Assembly (NCBI GenBank): GCA_001647635.1
Contig: CP014761.1
Span: 744,001-808,000 of the forward strand
Source of the DNA: Leifsonia xyli
GTDB taxonomy: Bacteria; Actinomycetota; Actinomycetes; Actinomycetales; Microbacteriaceae
DNA length: 64,000 nt
Direction of reading: 5' to 3'
Shown: piece by piece, positions 11,774 to 21,409 of the stretch
Layout: each line of letters starts with the position of its first letter
Position numbering within the stretch: the first letter of the stretch is position 1
Translations under genes and position numbers: made by a program
Notes under the pieces: generated by a model
What the model was told of the DNA's origin: nothing
The model's database searches: none
The model's input: the letters and a program-made list of their open reading frames with translations, nothing else

Positions 11774-14006
11774 CGCGGTACACGTCGTAGACGGCGTCGA
11801 TGCGTCGCACGGCGTTCAGCACGCGGTCGAGGTGGGTGGTGTCGCCCATCTCGAAGACGAAGCGGCTCAGGGCCAGTCGGTCGTTCGACGTGGTCACCGT
11901 CGCGGAGAGGATGTTCACATGGTGCTCCGAGAGCACACGGGTCACATCGCTGAGCAGCCCGGACCGGTCGAGCGCCTCGACCTGGATCTGCACCAGGAAG
12001 ACGCTCTTCGAGCTCGGCGCCCACTCGACGTCGATCATGCGGTCCGGCTCCTGCAGGAGCGACTGCACGTTGTGGCAGCTCGCCTGATGCACCGACACGC
12101 CCTGGCCGCGGGTGATGAAGCCGACGATCGGGTCGCCCGGCACCGGCGTGCAGCACTTCGCGAGCTTGACCAGGATGTCGGGCGCGCCGCGCACGAGAAC
12201 GCCGGAGTCGCTGTTGCGCAGCTGGCGTCGGCCCTTGACCGGGATCTCGAGCTCACCGTCCGACTCGACGTCGGTCTGCAGCGACGCCAGGATCTTCTCG
12301 ATCACCGACTGGGTCGAGATGTGACCCTCGCCGATCGCCGCGTACAGCGCCGAGACGTCCGGGTACTTGAGCGACGAGGCCACCTCGACCAGCGCGTCCT
12401 GGGTCATCAGCTTCTGCAGCGGCAGGTTCTGCTTGCGCATCGCGCGCGCGATCGCGTCCTTGCCCTGCTCGATCGCCTCGTCGCGGCGCTCCTTGGTGAA
12501 CCACTGGCGGATCTTGTTGCGCGCACGGGGGCTCTTGACGAAGTTCAGCCAGTCCTGGCTGGGGCCGGAGTCGGGGTTCTTCGAGGTGAAGATCTCGACG
12601 ACGTCGCCGGTGTTGAGGCTGCTCTCCAGCGGGACGAGACGGCCGTTGACCTTGGCGCCCATCGTGCGGTGGCCGACCTCGGTGTGGACGGCGTAGGCGA
12701 AGTCGACCGGCGTCGCGCCGGCCGGCAGGCCGATGACCCGCCCCTTGGGCGTGAAGACGTAGACCTCCTTGGCGCCGATCTCGAACCGGAGCGAGTCCAG
12801 GAACTCGCTCGGGTCGGCGGTCTCGGCCTGCCAGTCGGAGATGTGGGCGAGCCACGCGAGGTCGGTGTCGACCTTGCCCGGTCCGCCGGTGCTCTTGCCG
12901 GTGGTCTGCTCCTTGTACTTCCAGTGCGCGGCGACACCGAACTCCGCCCGCTGGTGCATCTCTTCCGTGCGGATCTGGATCTCGACCGGACGACCCTGCG
13001 GGCCGATCACGGTCGTGTGCAGCGACTGATACAGATTGAACTTGGGCGTCGCGATGTAGTCCTTGAAACGGCCGGGCATCGGCGTCCAGCGCGCGTGGAT
13101 CTGGCCGAGCACGGCATAGCAGTCGCGCACGGTGTTGACGAGAACGCGGATGCCCACCAGATCGTAGATGTCGTCGAACTCGCGACCGCGGACGACCATC
13201 TTCTGGTAGATCGAGTAGTACTGCTTCGGCCGGCCGACGACCTTGCCACGGATCTTCGCGGACTTCAGGTCGTCGTTGATCGCGTCGATGACCTGCTGCA
13301 CCAGACGCTCGCGCTCGGGCGTGCGCTGCTTCACGAGGCTCTCGATCTCGGCGTAGAGCTTCGGGTAGAGCACCGCGAAGGAGAGGTCTTCGAGCTCCCA
13401 CTTGATCGCCTGGATGCCGAGGCGATGCGCGAGCGGAGCGTAGATCTCCAGTGTCTCGGTCGCCTTGCGGGTGGCGGACGCCGCGGGCACGAACCCCCAG
13501 GTGCGGGCGTTGTGCAGGCGGTCGGCCAGCTTGATGATCAGCACGCGGATGTCTTTCGACATCGCGACGATCATCTTGCGGACGGTCTCGGCCTGGGCGC
13601 TATCGCCGTACTTGACCTTGTCGAGCTTGGTGACGCCGTCCACCAGCATCGCGATCTCGTCGCCGAACTGGTCGCGGAGCTCATCGAGCGTGTACTCCGT
13701 GTCTTCGACCGTGTCGTGCAGGAGCGCAGCGGCGATGGTCTTGGCACCGATGCCGAGGTCGGCGATGATCTGGGCGACGGCGACCGGATGCGTGATGTAC
13801 GGCTCGCCCGAGCGGCGCTTCTGGCCGCGGTGGGCGCGCTCGGCAGTGGCATAGGCGCGCTCGATCAGCGACAGATCGGCCTTCGGGTGGTGCATGCGCA
13901 CCGTGCGGATCAGGGTGTCGACCGCTCCCGACGGCTGTGCCCGCGAGAAGATGCGGGGTACCAGACGGCGCAGGGAAGCGCTCTGCGATGTCGTCGTGTC
14001 AACCAT
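11760..14006 (-). CDS. relA: Bifunctional (p)ppGpp synthetase/hydrolase
   Basis: Makes and degrades the alarmone (p)ppGpp. 748 aa from ATG 14006, which has GAAGGAGG upstream; a longer frame to 14120 lacks support. Domains in order: HD hydrolase with ITHPVAVAQ and LLHDTVEDTEYT (His-Asp at about residues 97-98, so hydrolysis should be intact); synthetase with GRFKDYIATPKFNLYQSLHT; TGS (VYVFTPKGRVIGLPAGATPV); a conserved helical/zinc-finger region with CCTPVPGDPI; and a C-terminal ACT domain (FLVQIQVEALDRSGLLSDVT). This is the single Rel enzyme typical of actinobacteria. Confidence 0.97.
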   Translation of the reverse strand: MVDTTTSQSASLRRLVPRIFSRAQPSGAVDTLIRTVRMHHPKADLSLIERAYATAERAHRGQKRRSGEPYITHPVAVAQIIADLGIGAKTIAAALLHDTVEDTEYTLDELRDQFGDEIAMLVDGVTKLDKVKYGDSAQAETVRKMIVAMSKDIRVLIIKLADRLHNARTWGFVPAASATRKATETLEIYAPLAHRLGIQAIKWELEDLSFAVLYPKLYAEIESLVKQRTPERERLVQQVIDAINDDLKSAKIRGKVVGRPKQYYSIYQKMVVRGREFDDIYDLVGIRVLVNTVRDCYAVLGQIHARWTPMPGRFKDYIATPKFNLYQSLHTTVIGPQGRPVEIQIRTEEMHQRAEFGVAAHWKYKEQTTGKSTGGPGKVDTDLAWLAHISDWQAETADPSEFLDSLRFEIGAKEVYVFTPKGRVIGLPAGATPVDFAYAVHTEVGHRTMGAKVNGRLVPLESSLNTGDVVEIFTSKNPDSGPSQDWLNFVKSPRARNKIRQWFTKERRDEAIEQGKDAIARAMRKQNLPLQKLMTQDALVEVASSLKYPDVSALYAAIGEGHISTQSVIEKILASLQTDVESDGELEIPVKGRRQLRNSDSGVLVRGAPDILVKLAKCCTPVPGDPIVGFITRGQGVSVHQASCHNVQSLLQEPDRMIDVEWAPSSKSVFLVQIQVEALDRSGLLSDVTRVLSEHHVNILSATVTTSNDRLALSRFVFEMGDTTHLDRVLNAVRRIDAVYDVYRVSAG

Positions 14007-14073
14007 GCGCGCCTCCTTCCGTCCATTATGGCCGCTGAAACCCACCGTTCCGTCACGGTGAACGTTCCGCAGG

Positions 14074-14442
14074 CTACGCGATCGCTCCTGGCGTACCGTC
14101 GTCGCGCTGGACCGGCCCACCGGACTCCTGCCAGGCGCCCATCCCGCCCGCGACGTTGGCCGCCGGATAGTTGGCCTCGTTCAGGGCGTCGGTCACCATC
14201 CGCGACCGGTGGCCGCTTCGGCACACGACGAGGATCTGCTGGCCGTCGGGGAGCTCGTGCTGCCTCTCCCCCAGCTCGCCGAGCGGGATGTGATGGGCGC
14301 CGGGCGCGTGGCCCGCCTCCCACTCGAACGGCTCGCGCACGTCGAGCAGCCAGGCGGAGCCCGCGTCGGTGAGCTCGCGCGCACGCGCGGCCGACACCTC
14401 GTCCTCGGGAAGGTACCCGGTGGGGGCGGAGGCGTCGGTCAT
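14074..14442 (-). CDS. Single-domain rhodanese-like sulfurtransferase
   Basis: 122 aa, one rhodanese domain. The active-site loop is LVVCRSGHRSRMV, with the persulfide Cys at about residue 74; WLLDVREPFEWEAGHAPGAHHIPLGEL is the usual domain entry and NVAGGMGAW the exit. Likely moves sulfane sulfur, substrate unknown. It starts 8 bases after the secF stop on the same strand, so co-transcription with secDF is plausible. The relA start lies 67 bases beyond its stop. Confidence 0.88.
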   Translation of the reverse strand: MTDASAPTGYLPEDEVSAARARELTDAGSAWLLDVREPFEWEAGHAPGAHHIPLGELGERQHELPDGQQILVVCRSGHRSRMVTDALNEANYPAANVAGGMGAWQESGGPVQRDDGTPGAIA

Positions 14443-14450
14443 GCGGCCGG

Positions 14451-15470
14451 CTACTCCGCGGCCGTCGCGACGACGTCGCGCTTGACCGTGGCCTTCGGCC
14501 GGATGGCGAGCACCTTCTGGTCGTGCTTGCGGATGGCCGGCTCCTTCTCACGGAACTGCGAGTACATCGGAGCCGCCAGGAAGATGGTCGAGTACGTGCC
14601 GACGATGATGCCGATCAGCAGCGCGAGCGAGATGTCGCGCAGCGTTGCCGCGCCCAGGGCGTAGGCGCCGATGAAGAGGATGGACGCGACCGGCAGCACC
14701 GCGACGACGGCGGTGTTGATCGAGCGCACCAGCGTCTGGTTGACCGCCAGGTTGACCGACTCCGCGAACGTCCGGCGCGTCAGCTCCAGCTCCTCCTTGG
14801 TGTTCTCGCGCACCTTGTCGAACACCACGACGGTGTCGTACAGCGAGTAGCCGAGGATGGTCAGGAAGCCGATCATCGTCGCAGGCGAGATCTCGAAACC
14901 GACGAGCGCGTACACGCCCGCGGTGATGATCAGGTCGTGGAACAGCGAGATGATCGCCGCGGCCGACATCTTCCAGGTGCGGAAGTACAACGCCATGGCG
15001 ATGAACGCGAGCAGCAGGAAGACGACGAGGCCCTGGATGGTCTGCTGCGTCACATCCGCACCCCAGGAGGGGCCGATGAACGTCGCGGAGACCTCCGACG
15101 AGTCCACGTTGTACGCCTTAGCGAGCGCGTCCGACACCTCGCGGGTCTGCGACTCGGAGAGCTGGTCGGTCTGCACGCGCACGGCGTTGTTGCCGACCAC
15201 GCTGACGTGCGTCACCGCGCTCGGGACGACGCTCGTGACCGCGCTCTGGGCCTTCGACGTGTCGGTGCTCGAGACGTCGCTCACCTGGAACTGCGATCCG
15301 CCGCGGAACTCGATCGAGAAGTTGAACCCGCCCTTGACCACGGGGATCAGGATGGAGATCACGACCATGACGGCGGCGATCGAGTACCAGATCTTCCGTC
15401 GGCCGACGAAGTCGATCGACCGGGCACCGGTGTAGAGGTCGTTGCCGAACTTGACGAGACGGCTGGCCAT
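14451..15470 (-). CDS. secF: Protein translocase subunit SecF
   Basis: Membrane partner of SecD that uses proton-motive force to pull exported proteins through SecYEG. About 339 aa. N-terminal helix (IWYSIAAVMVVISILIPV), periplasmic P1 domain beginning FNFSIEFRGGSQFQVSD (SecF signature GxDFxGG-like), then five helices with YSLYDTVVVFDKVRENT, the conserved SecDF D4/D6-type motif. The ATG at 15470 overlaps the secD stop (ATGA), showing tight coupling. Confidence 0.97.
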   Translation of the reverse strand: MASRLVKFGNDLYTGARSIDFVGRRKIWYSIAAVMVVISILIPVVKGGFNFSIEFRGGSQFQVSDVSSTDTSKAQSAVTSVVPSAVTHVSVVGNNAVRVQTDQLSESQTREVSDALAKAYNVDSSEVSATFIGPSWGADVTQQTIQGLVVFLLLAFIAMALYFRTWKMSAAAIISLFHDLIITAGVYALVGFEISPATMIGFLTILGYSLYDTVVVFDKVRENTKEELELTRRTFAESVNLAVNQTLVRSINTAVVAVLPVASILFIGAYALGAATLRDISLALLIGIIVGTYSTIFLAAPMYSQFREKEPAIRKHDQKVLAIRPKATVKRDVVATAAE

Positions 15471-17203
15471 CAGGAGTCCTTCCCCTCGGAGCCACGATCG
15501 GAGGACGACGTCGACGCGCCGGCGAGCTCTGCCGCCTTGCGCTCCGCGATCGTCTGGCGGCGGGCCGCCTCCTTGCTGCTGCGAGCGGCCGTACCGGCGC
15601 CCACGGTCGCGGTCGGCGTACGGAACTTGGCCGCACCGCGGTACACGGCGCCGAGCGCCTGCGGGTCGAGGCCCGAGAGCGGGTGGCCGGAGCTGAAGAA
15701 GCGCGTGCGCGCCAGCAGCTGCAGCGTCGGGTGGGTGAACAGCAGCACCACGATGACGTCGATGATCGTCGTCAGTCCGAGGGTGAAGGCGAACCCGCGC
15801 ACGTTGGCGGCGGTCAGCACGTAGAGCACGACGGCCGCGAGCAGGTTGGTGGCCTTCGACGCGTAGATCGTGCGCCGCGCGCGTCCCCAGCCCGCCTCCA
15901 CGGCACCCTCGAGACTGCGCCCATCGCGCAACTCGTCTCGTATTCGCTCGAAGTACACGATGAAGGAGTCGGCCGTGAAGCCGATCGCGACGATCAGACC
16001 CGCGACGCCGGCGAGCGACAGGCGGTAGTCGTAGTGCCACGACAGCAGGGAGATGGTGAGCCAGGTCAGCACACCGGCGACGACGAGCGAGAAGATCGTC
16101 ACGAAGCCGAGCAGGCGGTACTGGAAGAACGTGTAGATGCCGACCAGGATGAGGCCGATCAGACCGGCGAGCAGACCGCTGAGGAGCTGCGAGGTACCGA
16201 GGGTCGCCGAGATCGTGTCCTGGCTCTGCACCTTGAAGCTGAACGGCAGCGCGCCGAACTTCAGCTGGTCGGCGAGCGCCTTCGAGGTGGTCTCGGTGAA
16301 GTTGCCGGTGATCTGCGGCTTGCCGTCCGTGATCGCCGCCTGGGTGGTCGGCGCCGAGATGACCTTGCCGTCGAGCACGATCGCGAACTGGTTCTGCGCT
16401 CCCTGCTCGGCGACGAGTCGCGTGGTGACGTCGGAGAAGGCCTTGGTGCCCGCGTCGTTGAAGACGATGTTGACGGCCCACTGGCCGGTGGTCACGCCCT
16501 GCGAGCTCTGCACGAGCCCCGCCGACGCGTCCTTGATGTCCTGACCCTTCACCTCGACCGGCCCGAGCAGGTACTTGACCTGGTTCTGGTCGTCGCAGGT
16601 GATCAGCGGCTGGTCCGTCGGAGCCGAGCTGGACGTCTTGCTCGCGTTGGCCTTGCAGTCGTAGGCGTCGAACTCGGCCTGGAGCTTCGGCGTGACCCAC
16701 GCGAGGTCGCTGCCGTTGGTCGGCTTGGTCGACGGCGTCGACTGGAGGCCCGGGGCCGGCGTGGGCGCGGGCGTCGACTTGCCGTCGGCACCGACGACCT
16801 CGTTGGTCGGGCCGCCTGCGACGAGCACCGGGCGGAAGTCGAGGCGGGCCGAGGACTTCACGCGATCGAGCGTCGCCTGGTCCGGCTTGCCGGGCAGCGA
16901 GACGACGATGTTGCGCGATCCCTCGGTCGAGATCTGGGCCTCGGACACGCCGGACGCGTCGATGCGCTGACGGATGATCGAGACCGCCTGGTCGAGCTGC
17001 TGCTGCTGCACCGACTGACCGTTCTCGACCTGCGGGGCGAGGATGATCTGCGTCCCGCCCTCGAGGTCGAGCGCGAGCTTGGGCAGCCACGTCGCATTGC
17101 TGAACAGGACGCCGGCCGTGAGGGTGCCGAGGAGCACCACCACGATGACGCCGAGCCACGTCAGCGAACGCCAGGCTTTCTTGACCGGGGTCGACTTTGC
17201 CAC
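15470..17203 (-). CDS. secD: Protein translocase subunit SecD
   Basis: 577 aa from a GTG start. N-terminal helix (LTWLGVIVVVLLGTLTAGVLF), the LALDLEGGTQIILAP signature, a large extracytoplasmic P1 domain with a Pro/Thr-rich insertion (STPAPTPAPG), then five membrane helices containing GFTADSFIVYFERIRDELR, the proton-relay Asp motif. The C-terminal tail is basic and Ala/Ser-rich. With secF and yajC it forms the usual accessory translocase operon. Confidence 0.97.
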   Translation of the reverse strand: MAKSTPVKKAWRSLTWLGVIVVVLLGTLTAGVLFSNATWLPKLALDLEGGTQIILAPQVENGQSVQQQQLDQAVSIIRQRIDASGVSEAQISTEGSRNIVVSLPGKPDQATLDRVKSSARLDFRPVLVAGGPTNEVVGADGKSTPAPTPAPGLQSTPSTKPTNGSDLAWVTPKLQAEFDAYDCKANASKTSSSAPTDQPLITCDDQNQVKYLLGPVEVKGQDIKDASAGLVQSSQGVTTGQWAVNIVFNDAGTKAFSDVTTRLVAEQGAQNQFAIVLDGKVISAPTTQAAITDGKPQITGNFTETTSKALADQLKFGALPFSFKVQSQDTISATLGTSQLLSGLLAGLIGLILVGIYTFFQYRLLGFVTIFSLVVAGVLTWLTISLLSWHYDYRLSLAGVAGLIVAIGFTADSFIVYFERIRDELRDGRSLEGAVEAGWGRARRTIYASKATNLLAAVVLYVLTAANVRGFAFTLGLTTIIDVIVVLLFTHPTLQLLARTRFFSSGHPLSGLDPQALGAVYRGAAKFRTPTATVGAGTAARSSKEAARRQTIAERKAAELAGASTSSSDRGSEGKDS

Positions 17204-17225
17204 CTAGGTACTCAGCTTTCTACGA

Positions 17226-17255
17226 GTGCTCCGGCGCGGTCGGGCGCCGGAGCAC
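17226..17255 (-). promoter_or_regulatory. Perfect 12-bp hairpin between yajC and secD
   Basis: GTGCTCCGGCGC and GCGCCGGAGCAC are exact complements around a 6-base loop. The hairpin sits in the 62-base gap between the yajC stop and the secD start, with no U tract. It may be a partial terminator or processing site lowering secDF relative to yajC; that function is inferred. Confidence 0.55.
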
Positions 17256-17265
17256 AGGGAATGTG

Positions 17266-17691
17266 TCAGTCGTCGTTCTGCGTGCGCTTCTTGGACGCGT
17301 CGTCGAGGCGCTCACCGTACTCCGGGGTCGCGGCGTTCGTGCCGTCGGCCGGGATGGCGTGGTCCTCGTTCAGCTCGACGGCCGGCGCGGCGGCGTCGCC
17401 GGTCTCGGTCGCGTCGACGGCGTCCTTCGGCTCGACCACGCGGGCGAGCACCTGGCGGTGCACCTTTACGGTGTGGCCCGGGCTGGTCTCGATGACGGCC
17501 GAGTTGTCGTCCTCGTCCACCGACAGGAGGGTGCCGTACAGGCCGAAGTTGGTCATGACCTCGGCGCCGGGCACCATCTTGGAACGGGTCTCCTCCTGCT
17601 CCTTGCGGCGCTTCCGGCTGTTCCGGAACATGAAGAAGACGAGGGCCGCCAGGATGACGACCATCAGGATGGTCAACGGGTCAAAGGCCAT
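17266..17691 (-). CDS. yajC: Preprotein translocase subunit YajC
   Basis: 141 aa, longer than the E. coli protein. Single N-terminal helix (PLTILMVVILAALVFFMFRNSRKRRKEQEE), the PGAEVMTNFGLYGTLLSVDEDDN motif typical of YajC, then an actinobacterial acidic C-terminal tail. Auxiliary SecDF-YajC component in the cytoplasmic membrane. It precedes secD and secF on the same strand. Confidence 0.93.
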   Translation of the reverse strand: MAFDPLTILMVVILAALVFFMFRNSRKRRKEQEETRSKMVPGAEVMTNFGLYGTLLSVDEDDNSAVIETSPGHTVKVHRQVLARVVEPKDAVDATETGDAAAPAVELNEDHAIPADGTNAATPEYGERLDDASKKRTQNDD

Positions 17692-17749
17692 GAGGCTTTG
17701 CCGAACCTTTCAATGGGGGGCAAGGGGTTGGCCGAACGGCCAGGTTGGA

Positions 17750-18787
17750 TTATATGTCATCGATCAGCGTCGGAGGCTGGGAGGAGCCCTGCCCCCGGCC
17801 GGGGATCCCCAGGTGCCGCCACGCCGCCGGCGTCGCCACCCGCCCACGCGGGGTCCGGGACAGAAGACCGATGCGCACGAGGAACGGTTCGACCACTGAT
17901 TCTATCGTCTCGGCCTCTTCGCCGACAGAGACCGCGAGGGTGTTCAGGCCGACCGGTCCCCCGTCGAAGCGCTCCAGGATCGCGTGCAGCACTGCCCGGT
18001 CGAGGCGGTCGAGGCCGAGAGGGTCGACGTCGTACAGCTCGAGCGCCGCGCGCACCGCATCCACATCGCCCCGTCCGCCGTGCACGAGGGCGTAGTCGCG
18101 CACCCGCCGCAGCAGCCGGTTGGCGATGCGTGGGGTGCCGCGGCAGCGTCCGGCGATCTCGGCCAGCGCCTCGCGGTCGATGTCGAACTCGAGCATGACG
18201 GCCGCGCGCGACAGCACCTGCGTGAGCTCGGCGTCGTCGTAGAACTCGAGGTGCGCAGTGAAGCCGAAGCGGTCGCGCAGCGGGTTCGGGAGGAGACCCG
18301 AGCGCGTGGTCGCGCCGACCAGCGTGAACGGCGCGAGGTCGAGCGGGATGGATGTGGCGCCCGCCCCCTTGCCGACCATGATGTCGATGCGGAAGTCCTC
18401 CATCGCGAGGTACAGCATCTCCTCCGCGGAGCGCGCCATGCGGTGGATCTCGTCGATGAACAGGACTTCTCCCGGCGTCAGCGACGACAGCAGCGCGGCG
18501 AGGTCTCCCGCGTGCTGGATGGCCGGTCCGCTCGACAGGCGCAGGGGACGCCCGCTCTCGTGGGCGACGATCATCGCGAGGGTGGTCTTACCGAGCCCGG
18601 GAGGACCGGCGAGGAGGATGTGGTCGGCCGTGCGCTCCTGCATACGGGCCGCGGTGAGGAGCAGCTGCAGCTGCCCGCGGACCTTCGCCTGGCCGACGAA
18701 CTCCGCGAGGCTGCGCGGCCGCAGGGCGCCCTCGAACGCGAGCTCGGACTCCGACTCGAGTTCGGGCGCGGTCAGGTCGTCGCTCAT
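17750..18787 (-). CDS. ruvB: Holliday junction branch migration helicase RuvB
   Basis: Hexameric AAA+ motor driving branch migration with RuvA. 345 aa. [12 protein letters not shown] at the N-terminus, [13 protein letters not shown] (Walker A), LFIDEIHRM (Walker B), [18 protein letters not shown] (sensor 1/arginine region), [17 protein letters not shown] and a C-terminal winged helix ([17 protein letters not shown]). Its ATG overlaps the end of ruvA by four bases. Confidence 0.98.
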   Translation of the reverse strand: MSDDLTAPELESESELAFEGALRPRSLAEFVGQAKVRGQLQLLLTAARMQERTADHILLAGPPGLGKTTLAMIVAHESGRPLRLSSGPAIQHAGDLAALLSSLTPGEVLFIDEIHRMARSAEEMLYLAMEDFRIDIMVGKGAGATSIPLDLAPFTLVGATTRSGLLPNPLRDRFGFTAHLEFYDDAELTQVLSRAAVMLEFDIDREALAEIAGRCRGTPRIANRLLRRVRDYALVHGGRGDVDAVRAALELYDVDPLGLDRLDRAVLHAILERFDGGPVGLNTLAVSVGEEAETIESVVEPFLVRIGLLSRTPRGRVATPAAWRHLGIPGRGQGSSQPPTLIDDI

Positions 18788-19404
18788 CGTGCCGCCTGCT
18801 GCGCCGGGCCGAGGCGGGCGAGAGTGAGCCGCAAGAGGGTCTGGACGCTGTCGCGCTCCGACTCGGCCGTGTCGGCGACGACCTCGGCGACGGCGTCGGA
18901 CGCGATGCGCTCCGGCCAGCCCAGCCCGACGAGCGCGACGAGCACGCTGTCGGCGACCGACGATGGCGCGCCGGCCCTTTTCGCGACAGGAGCCGGACGC
19001 CGTGCGGCGGCCAACTTGCCCGTCAGCGACACGACGATGAGCTTGGCTGTTTTAGGCCCGATTCCGGACACTTTGCGGAACGGCGCGTCGTCGTCCGCGG
19101 ACACCGCGGTGGCGATGTCGTCCGGTGACAGCACGGAGAGCACGCCGATCGCCGACTTCGGACCGACGCCGGAGACGCCGTTGAGCAGCTCGAACACCTC
19201 CAGCTGCTCCCGATCGGCGAAGCCGAAGAGCTGCAGTGCGTCCTCCCGCACGATGAGGGAGGTGTGGAGGAACGCCTCCTCCCCCGTGCGCAGCGAGAGC
19301 ACGTGGTCGGGCGTGCACTGCACGGAGAAGCCGACGCCGCCGACCTCGATGACGGCGGTGCCGCCGACAGCCGAGAGGACGGTGCCGCGGAGGGATGAGA
19401 TCAC
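18784..19404 (-). CDS. ruvA: Holliday junction DNA helicase subunit RuvA
   Basis: Binds four-way junctions and loads RuvB. 206 aa starting [23 protein letters not shown] (OB fold), two helix-hairpin-helix motifs ([18 protein letters not shown] and [19 protein letters not shown]), an Ala/Pro linker and a C-terminal RuvB-binding helix domain ([17 protein letters not shown]). Overlaps both ruvC and ruvB by four bases, so ruvCAB is one translationally coupled unit. Confidence 0.97.
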   Translation of the reverse strand: MISSLRGTVLSAVGGTAVIEVGGVGFSVQCTPDHVLSLRTGEEAFLHTSLIVREDALQLFGFADREQLEVFELLNGVSGVGPKSAIGVLSVLSPDDIATAVSADDDAPFRKVSGIGPKTAKLIVVSLTGKLAAARRPAPVAKRAGAPSSVADSVLVALVGLGWPERIASDAVAEVVADTAESERDSVQTLLRLTLARLGPAQQAAR

Positions 19405-19994
19405 CGTGCAAGCCTACGGGGAGCCGCCGACGCTCGGCTGGAGCGCTCCGCGGCGCGCCACGCGGCCTGCGCGGGGGTGAGGGAGCCGGCCGCTCCCCCG
19501 GCGTCCGGCGCGACCGGGCCGCCGCGCCAGGCGTGGCAGATGGCGATCGCGAGCGCGTCCGCCGCATCCGCGGGCTTCGGCGCCTCGTCGAGTCCGAGGA
19601 TGCGCGCGACCATCGCCTGGACCTGCTTCTTGTCGGCCGAGCCGTAGCCCGTGATCGCCGCCTTGACCTCGCTCGGCGTGTGCAGGCCGACCGGGAGCCC
19701 GCGCTTGGCGGCCGAGTGCAGAGCGACGCCGCTCACCTGGGCCGTGCCCATGACGGTCCGGAGGTTGTGCTGCGCGAAGACGCGCTCGATCGCCACGACC
19801 GCGGGGCCGTGCTCGTCGAGCAGCCGCTCGATGCCGGTGCCGACGGCGAGCAGGCGCTCCTCGAGCGCCATGCCCGGCGGTGTCCGGATGACCGTGACGT
19901 CGACCAGGGTCGCGCGGCGGTCGGGACGCACATCCACGATCCCGACGCCGCAGCGCGTCAGACCCGGGTCGATACCGAGCACCCGGATCGTCAC
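19401..19994 (-). CDS. ruvC: Crossover junction endodeoxyribonuclease RuvC
   Basis: Resolves Holliday junctions by paired nicks. Starts at [24 protein letters not shown], with the first catalytic Asp in [22 protein letters not shown] supplies the catalytic Glu and [16 protein letters not shown] and [15 protein letters not shown] the remaining acidic residues. About 197 aa; the Ala/Arg-rich C-terminal tail (roughly 30 residues) is longer than in E. coli. It starts nine bases after yebC, giving yebC-ruvC-ruvA-ruvB. Confidence 0.97.
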   Translation of the reverse strand: MTIRVLGIDPGLTRCGVGIVDVRPDRRATLVDVTVIRTPPGMALEERLLAVGTGIERLLDEHGPAVVAIERVFAQHNLRTVMGTAQVSGVALHSAAKRGLPVGLHTPSEVKAAITGYGSADKKQVQAMVARILGLDEAPKPADAADALAIAICHAWRGGPVAPDAGGAAGSLTPAQAAWRAAERSSRASAAPRRLAR

Positions 19995-20003
19995 GGCTTC
20001 CGC

Positions 20004-20768
20004 CTACTCGTCGTCGTCGTCGAGCTGCGCCTGCACCTCGGGGCTGATGTCGAGGTTGGTGTAGACGTTCTGGACGTCGTCCGAGTCTTCGAGGGCGTCG
20101 ATCAGGCGGAACACCTTGCGGGCGACCTCGACGTCGACCTCGACGTTGACCGTGGCCACGAACTCGGCGTCGGCCGAGTCGTAGTCGATGCCGGCCTCCT
20201 GCAGCGCGGTGCGGGCGGCGACCAGGTCGGACGCCTCGGTCAGCACCTCGAAGCTCTCGCCGCGATCGGTGACCTCTTCGGCGCCGGCGTCGAGCACCGC
20301 GGTGAGGACCGTGTCCTCATCCACGCCGTCGGCGTGCGGCACCACGATGACGCCCTTGCGGTGGAAGTTGTACGCGACGCTGCCCGGGTCGGCCATAGTG
20401 CCGCCGTTGCGGGTCATCGCCGTGCGCACCTCGGCGGCGGCGCGGTTCTTGTTCTCGGTGAGGCACTCGATGAGCAGGGCGACGCCGCCCGGGCCGTAGC
20501 CCTCGTACATGATCGTCGTGTAGTCGATCGACTCACCGGTGAGGCCGGCGCCGCGCTTGATGGCGCGGTCGATGTTGTCGTTGGGGACCGAGGTCTTCTT
20601 GGCCTTCTGGACCGCGTCGACGAGCGTCGGGTTGCCGGACAGGTCGGCGCCGCCGGTCTTCGCCGCGACCTCGATGTTCTTGATGAGCTTGGCGAAGGAC
20701 TTCGCGCGGCGGGCGTCGATCACCGCCTTCTTGTGCTTGGTCGTTGCCCACTTGGAATGCCCGGACAC
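20004..20768 (-). CDS. yebC: YebC/PmpR family protein (TACO1-type)
   Basis: 254 aa, starting [21 protein letters not shown], the invariant family N-terminus. Further motifs: [22 protein letters not shown] and [11 protein letters not shown]. Annotated in older work as a transcription regulator; more recent work on the family implicates it in relieving ribosome stalling. Gene order yebC-ruvCAB is widely conserved. A TACAAT lies upstream at about 20814-20819 but without a well-spaced -35. Confidence 0.95.
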   Translation of the reverse strand: MSGHSKWATTKHKKAVIDARRAKSFAKLIKNIEVAAKTGGADLSGNPTLVDAVQKAKKTSVPNDNIDRAIKRGAGLTGESIDYTTIMYEGYGPGGVALLIECLTENKNRAAAEVRTAMTRNGGTMADPGSVAYNFHRKGVIVVPHADGVDEDTVLTAVLDAGAEEVTDRGESFEVLTEASDLVAARTALQEAGIDYDSADAEFVATVNVEVDVEVARKVFRLIDALEDSDDVQNVYTNLDISPEVQAQLDDDDE

Positions 20769-20833
20769 TGGTGCTCCCTCGTCTTACGTCTGAAAACTCG
20801 TCCATTGTACGCGAGCGGCGTCGCGCACCTTGG

Positions 20834-21409
20834 TCAAGAAGTACTCGTGGAAGCGCGTGTCCCCGTGATCTCCGGGTGGAACGACGTCCCGATCAGGTTG
20901 CCCTGTTCAACGGCGACGACGCGGCCGTCCGCCACCCGCGCGAGCGCGGTCGCCGCGGGGCCGACCTCCTCCACGATGGGGGCGCGGATGAACACGGCGT
21001 GCATCGGCTCCTCGCCCACCGCGGGGATGTCCAGGTCGGTCTCGAACGAGTCCACCTGCGAGCCGAAGGCGTTGCGCCGCACCGACACATCCAGGCCGCC
21101 GAGGCTCTGCTGGCCGGCGATGCCGTCGAGGATGCGGTCGGCCAGCATGATGAGGCCCGCGCAGGTGCCGTAGACCGGCAGACCGCCGGCGATCGCCTCG
21201 CGCAGCGGTTCGGCCAGGCCGAACGTGCGCGAGAGCTTGTCCATCACGCTCGACTCGCCGCCCGGGATGACCAGGCCGCCGATCTCATCGAGTTCGGCGG
21301 CCCGGCGGACCGGAACGGCGTCGGCGCCCAGGCCGCGCAGGACCGCGAGGTGCTCACGGAAGTCGCCCTGCAGGGCGAGGACGCCGACCTTCTGTCCGTT
21401 ACCAGCCAC
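20834..21409 (-). CDS. pdxT: Pyridoxal 5-phosphate synthase glutaminase subunit
   Basis: Releases ammonia from glutamine for the PdxS synthase. About 191 aa from GTG 21409 ([20 protein letters not shown]). Visible: [15 protein letters not shown] (oxyanion strand), [12 protein letters not shown] (nucleophile Cys) and TSFHPEITG (His-Glu of the triad). The start overlaps the last codons and stop of pdxS by 11 bases, so pdxST are coupled. Longer reading frames upstream are inside pdxS and are not supported. Confidence 0.96.
   Translation of the reverse strand: MAGNGQKVGVLALQGDFREHLAVLRGLGADAVPVRRAAELDEIGGLVIPGGESSVMDKLSRTFGLAEPLREAIAGGLPVYGTCAGLIMLADRILDGIAGQQSLGGLDVSVRRNAFGSQVDSFETDLDIPAVGEEPMHAVFIRAPIVEEVGPAATALARVADGRVVAVEQGNLIGTSFHPEITGTRASTSTS

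Noticed and set aside
11832..14372. Long plus-strand open frame opposite relA
   Set aside because: Composition is typical of an antisense shadow (Arg, Asp, Val, Leu repeats); relA motifs are unambiguous on the other strand.
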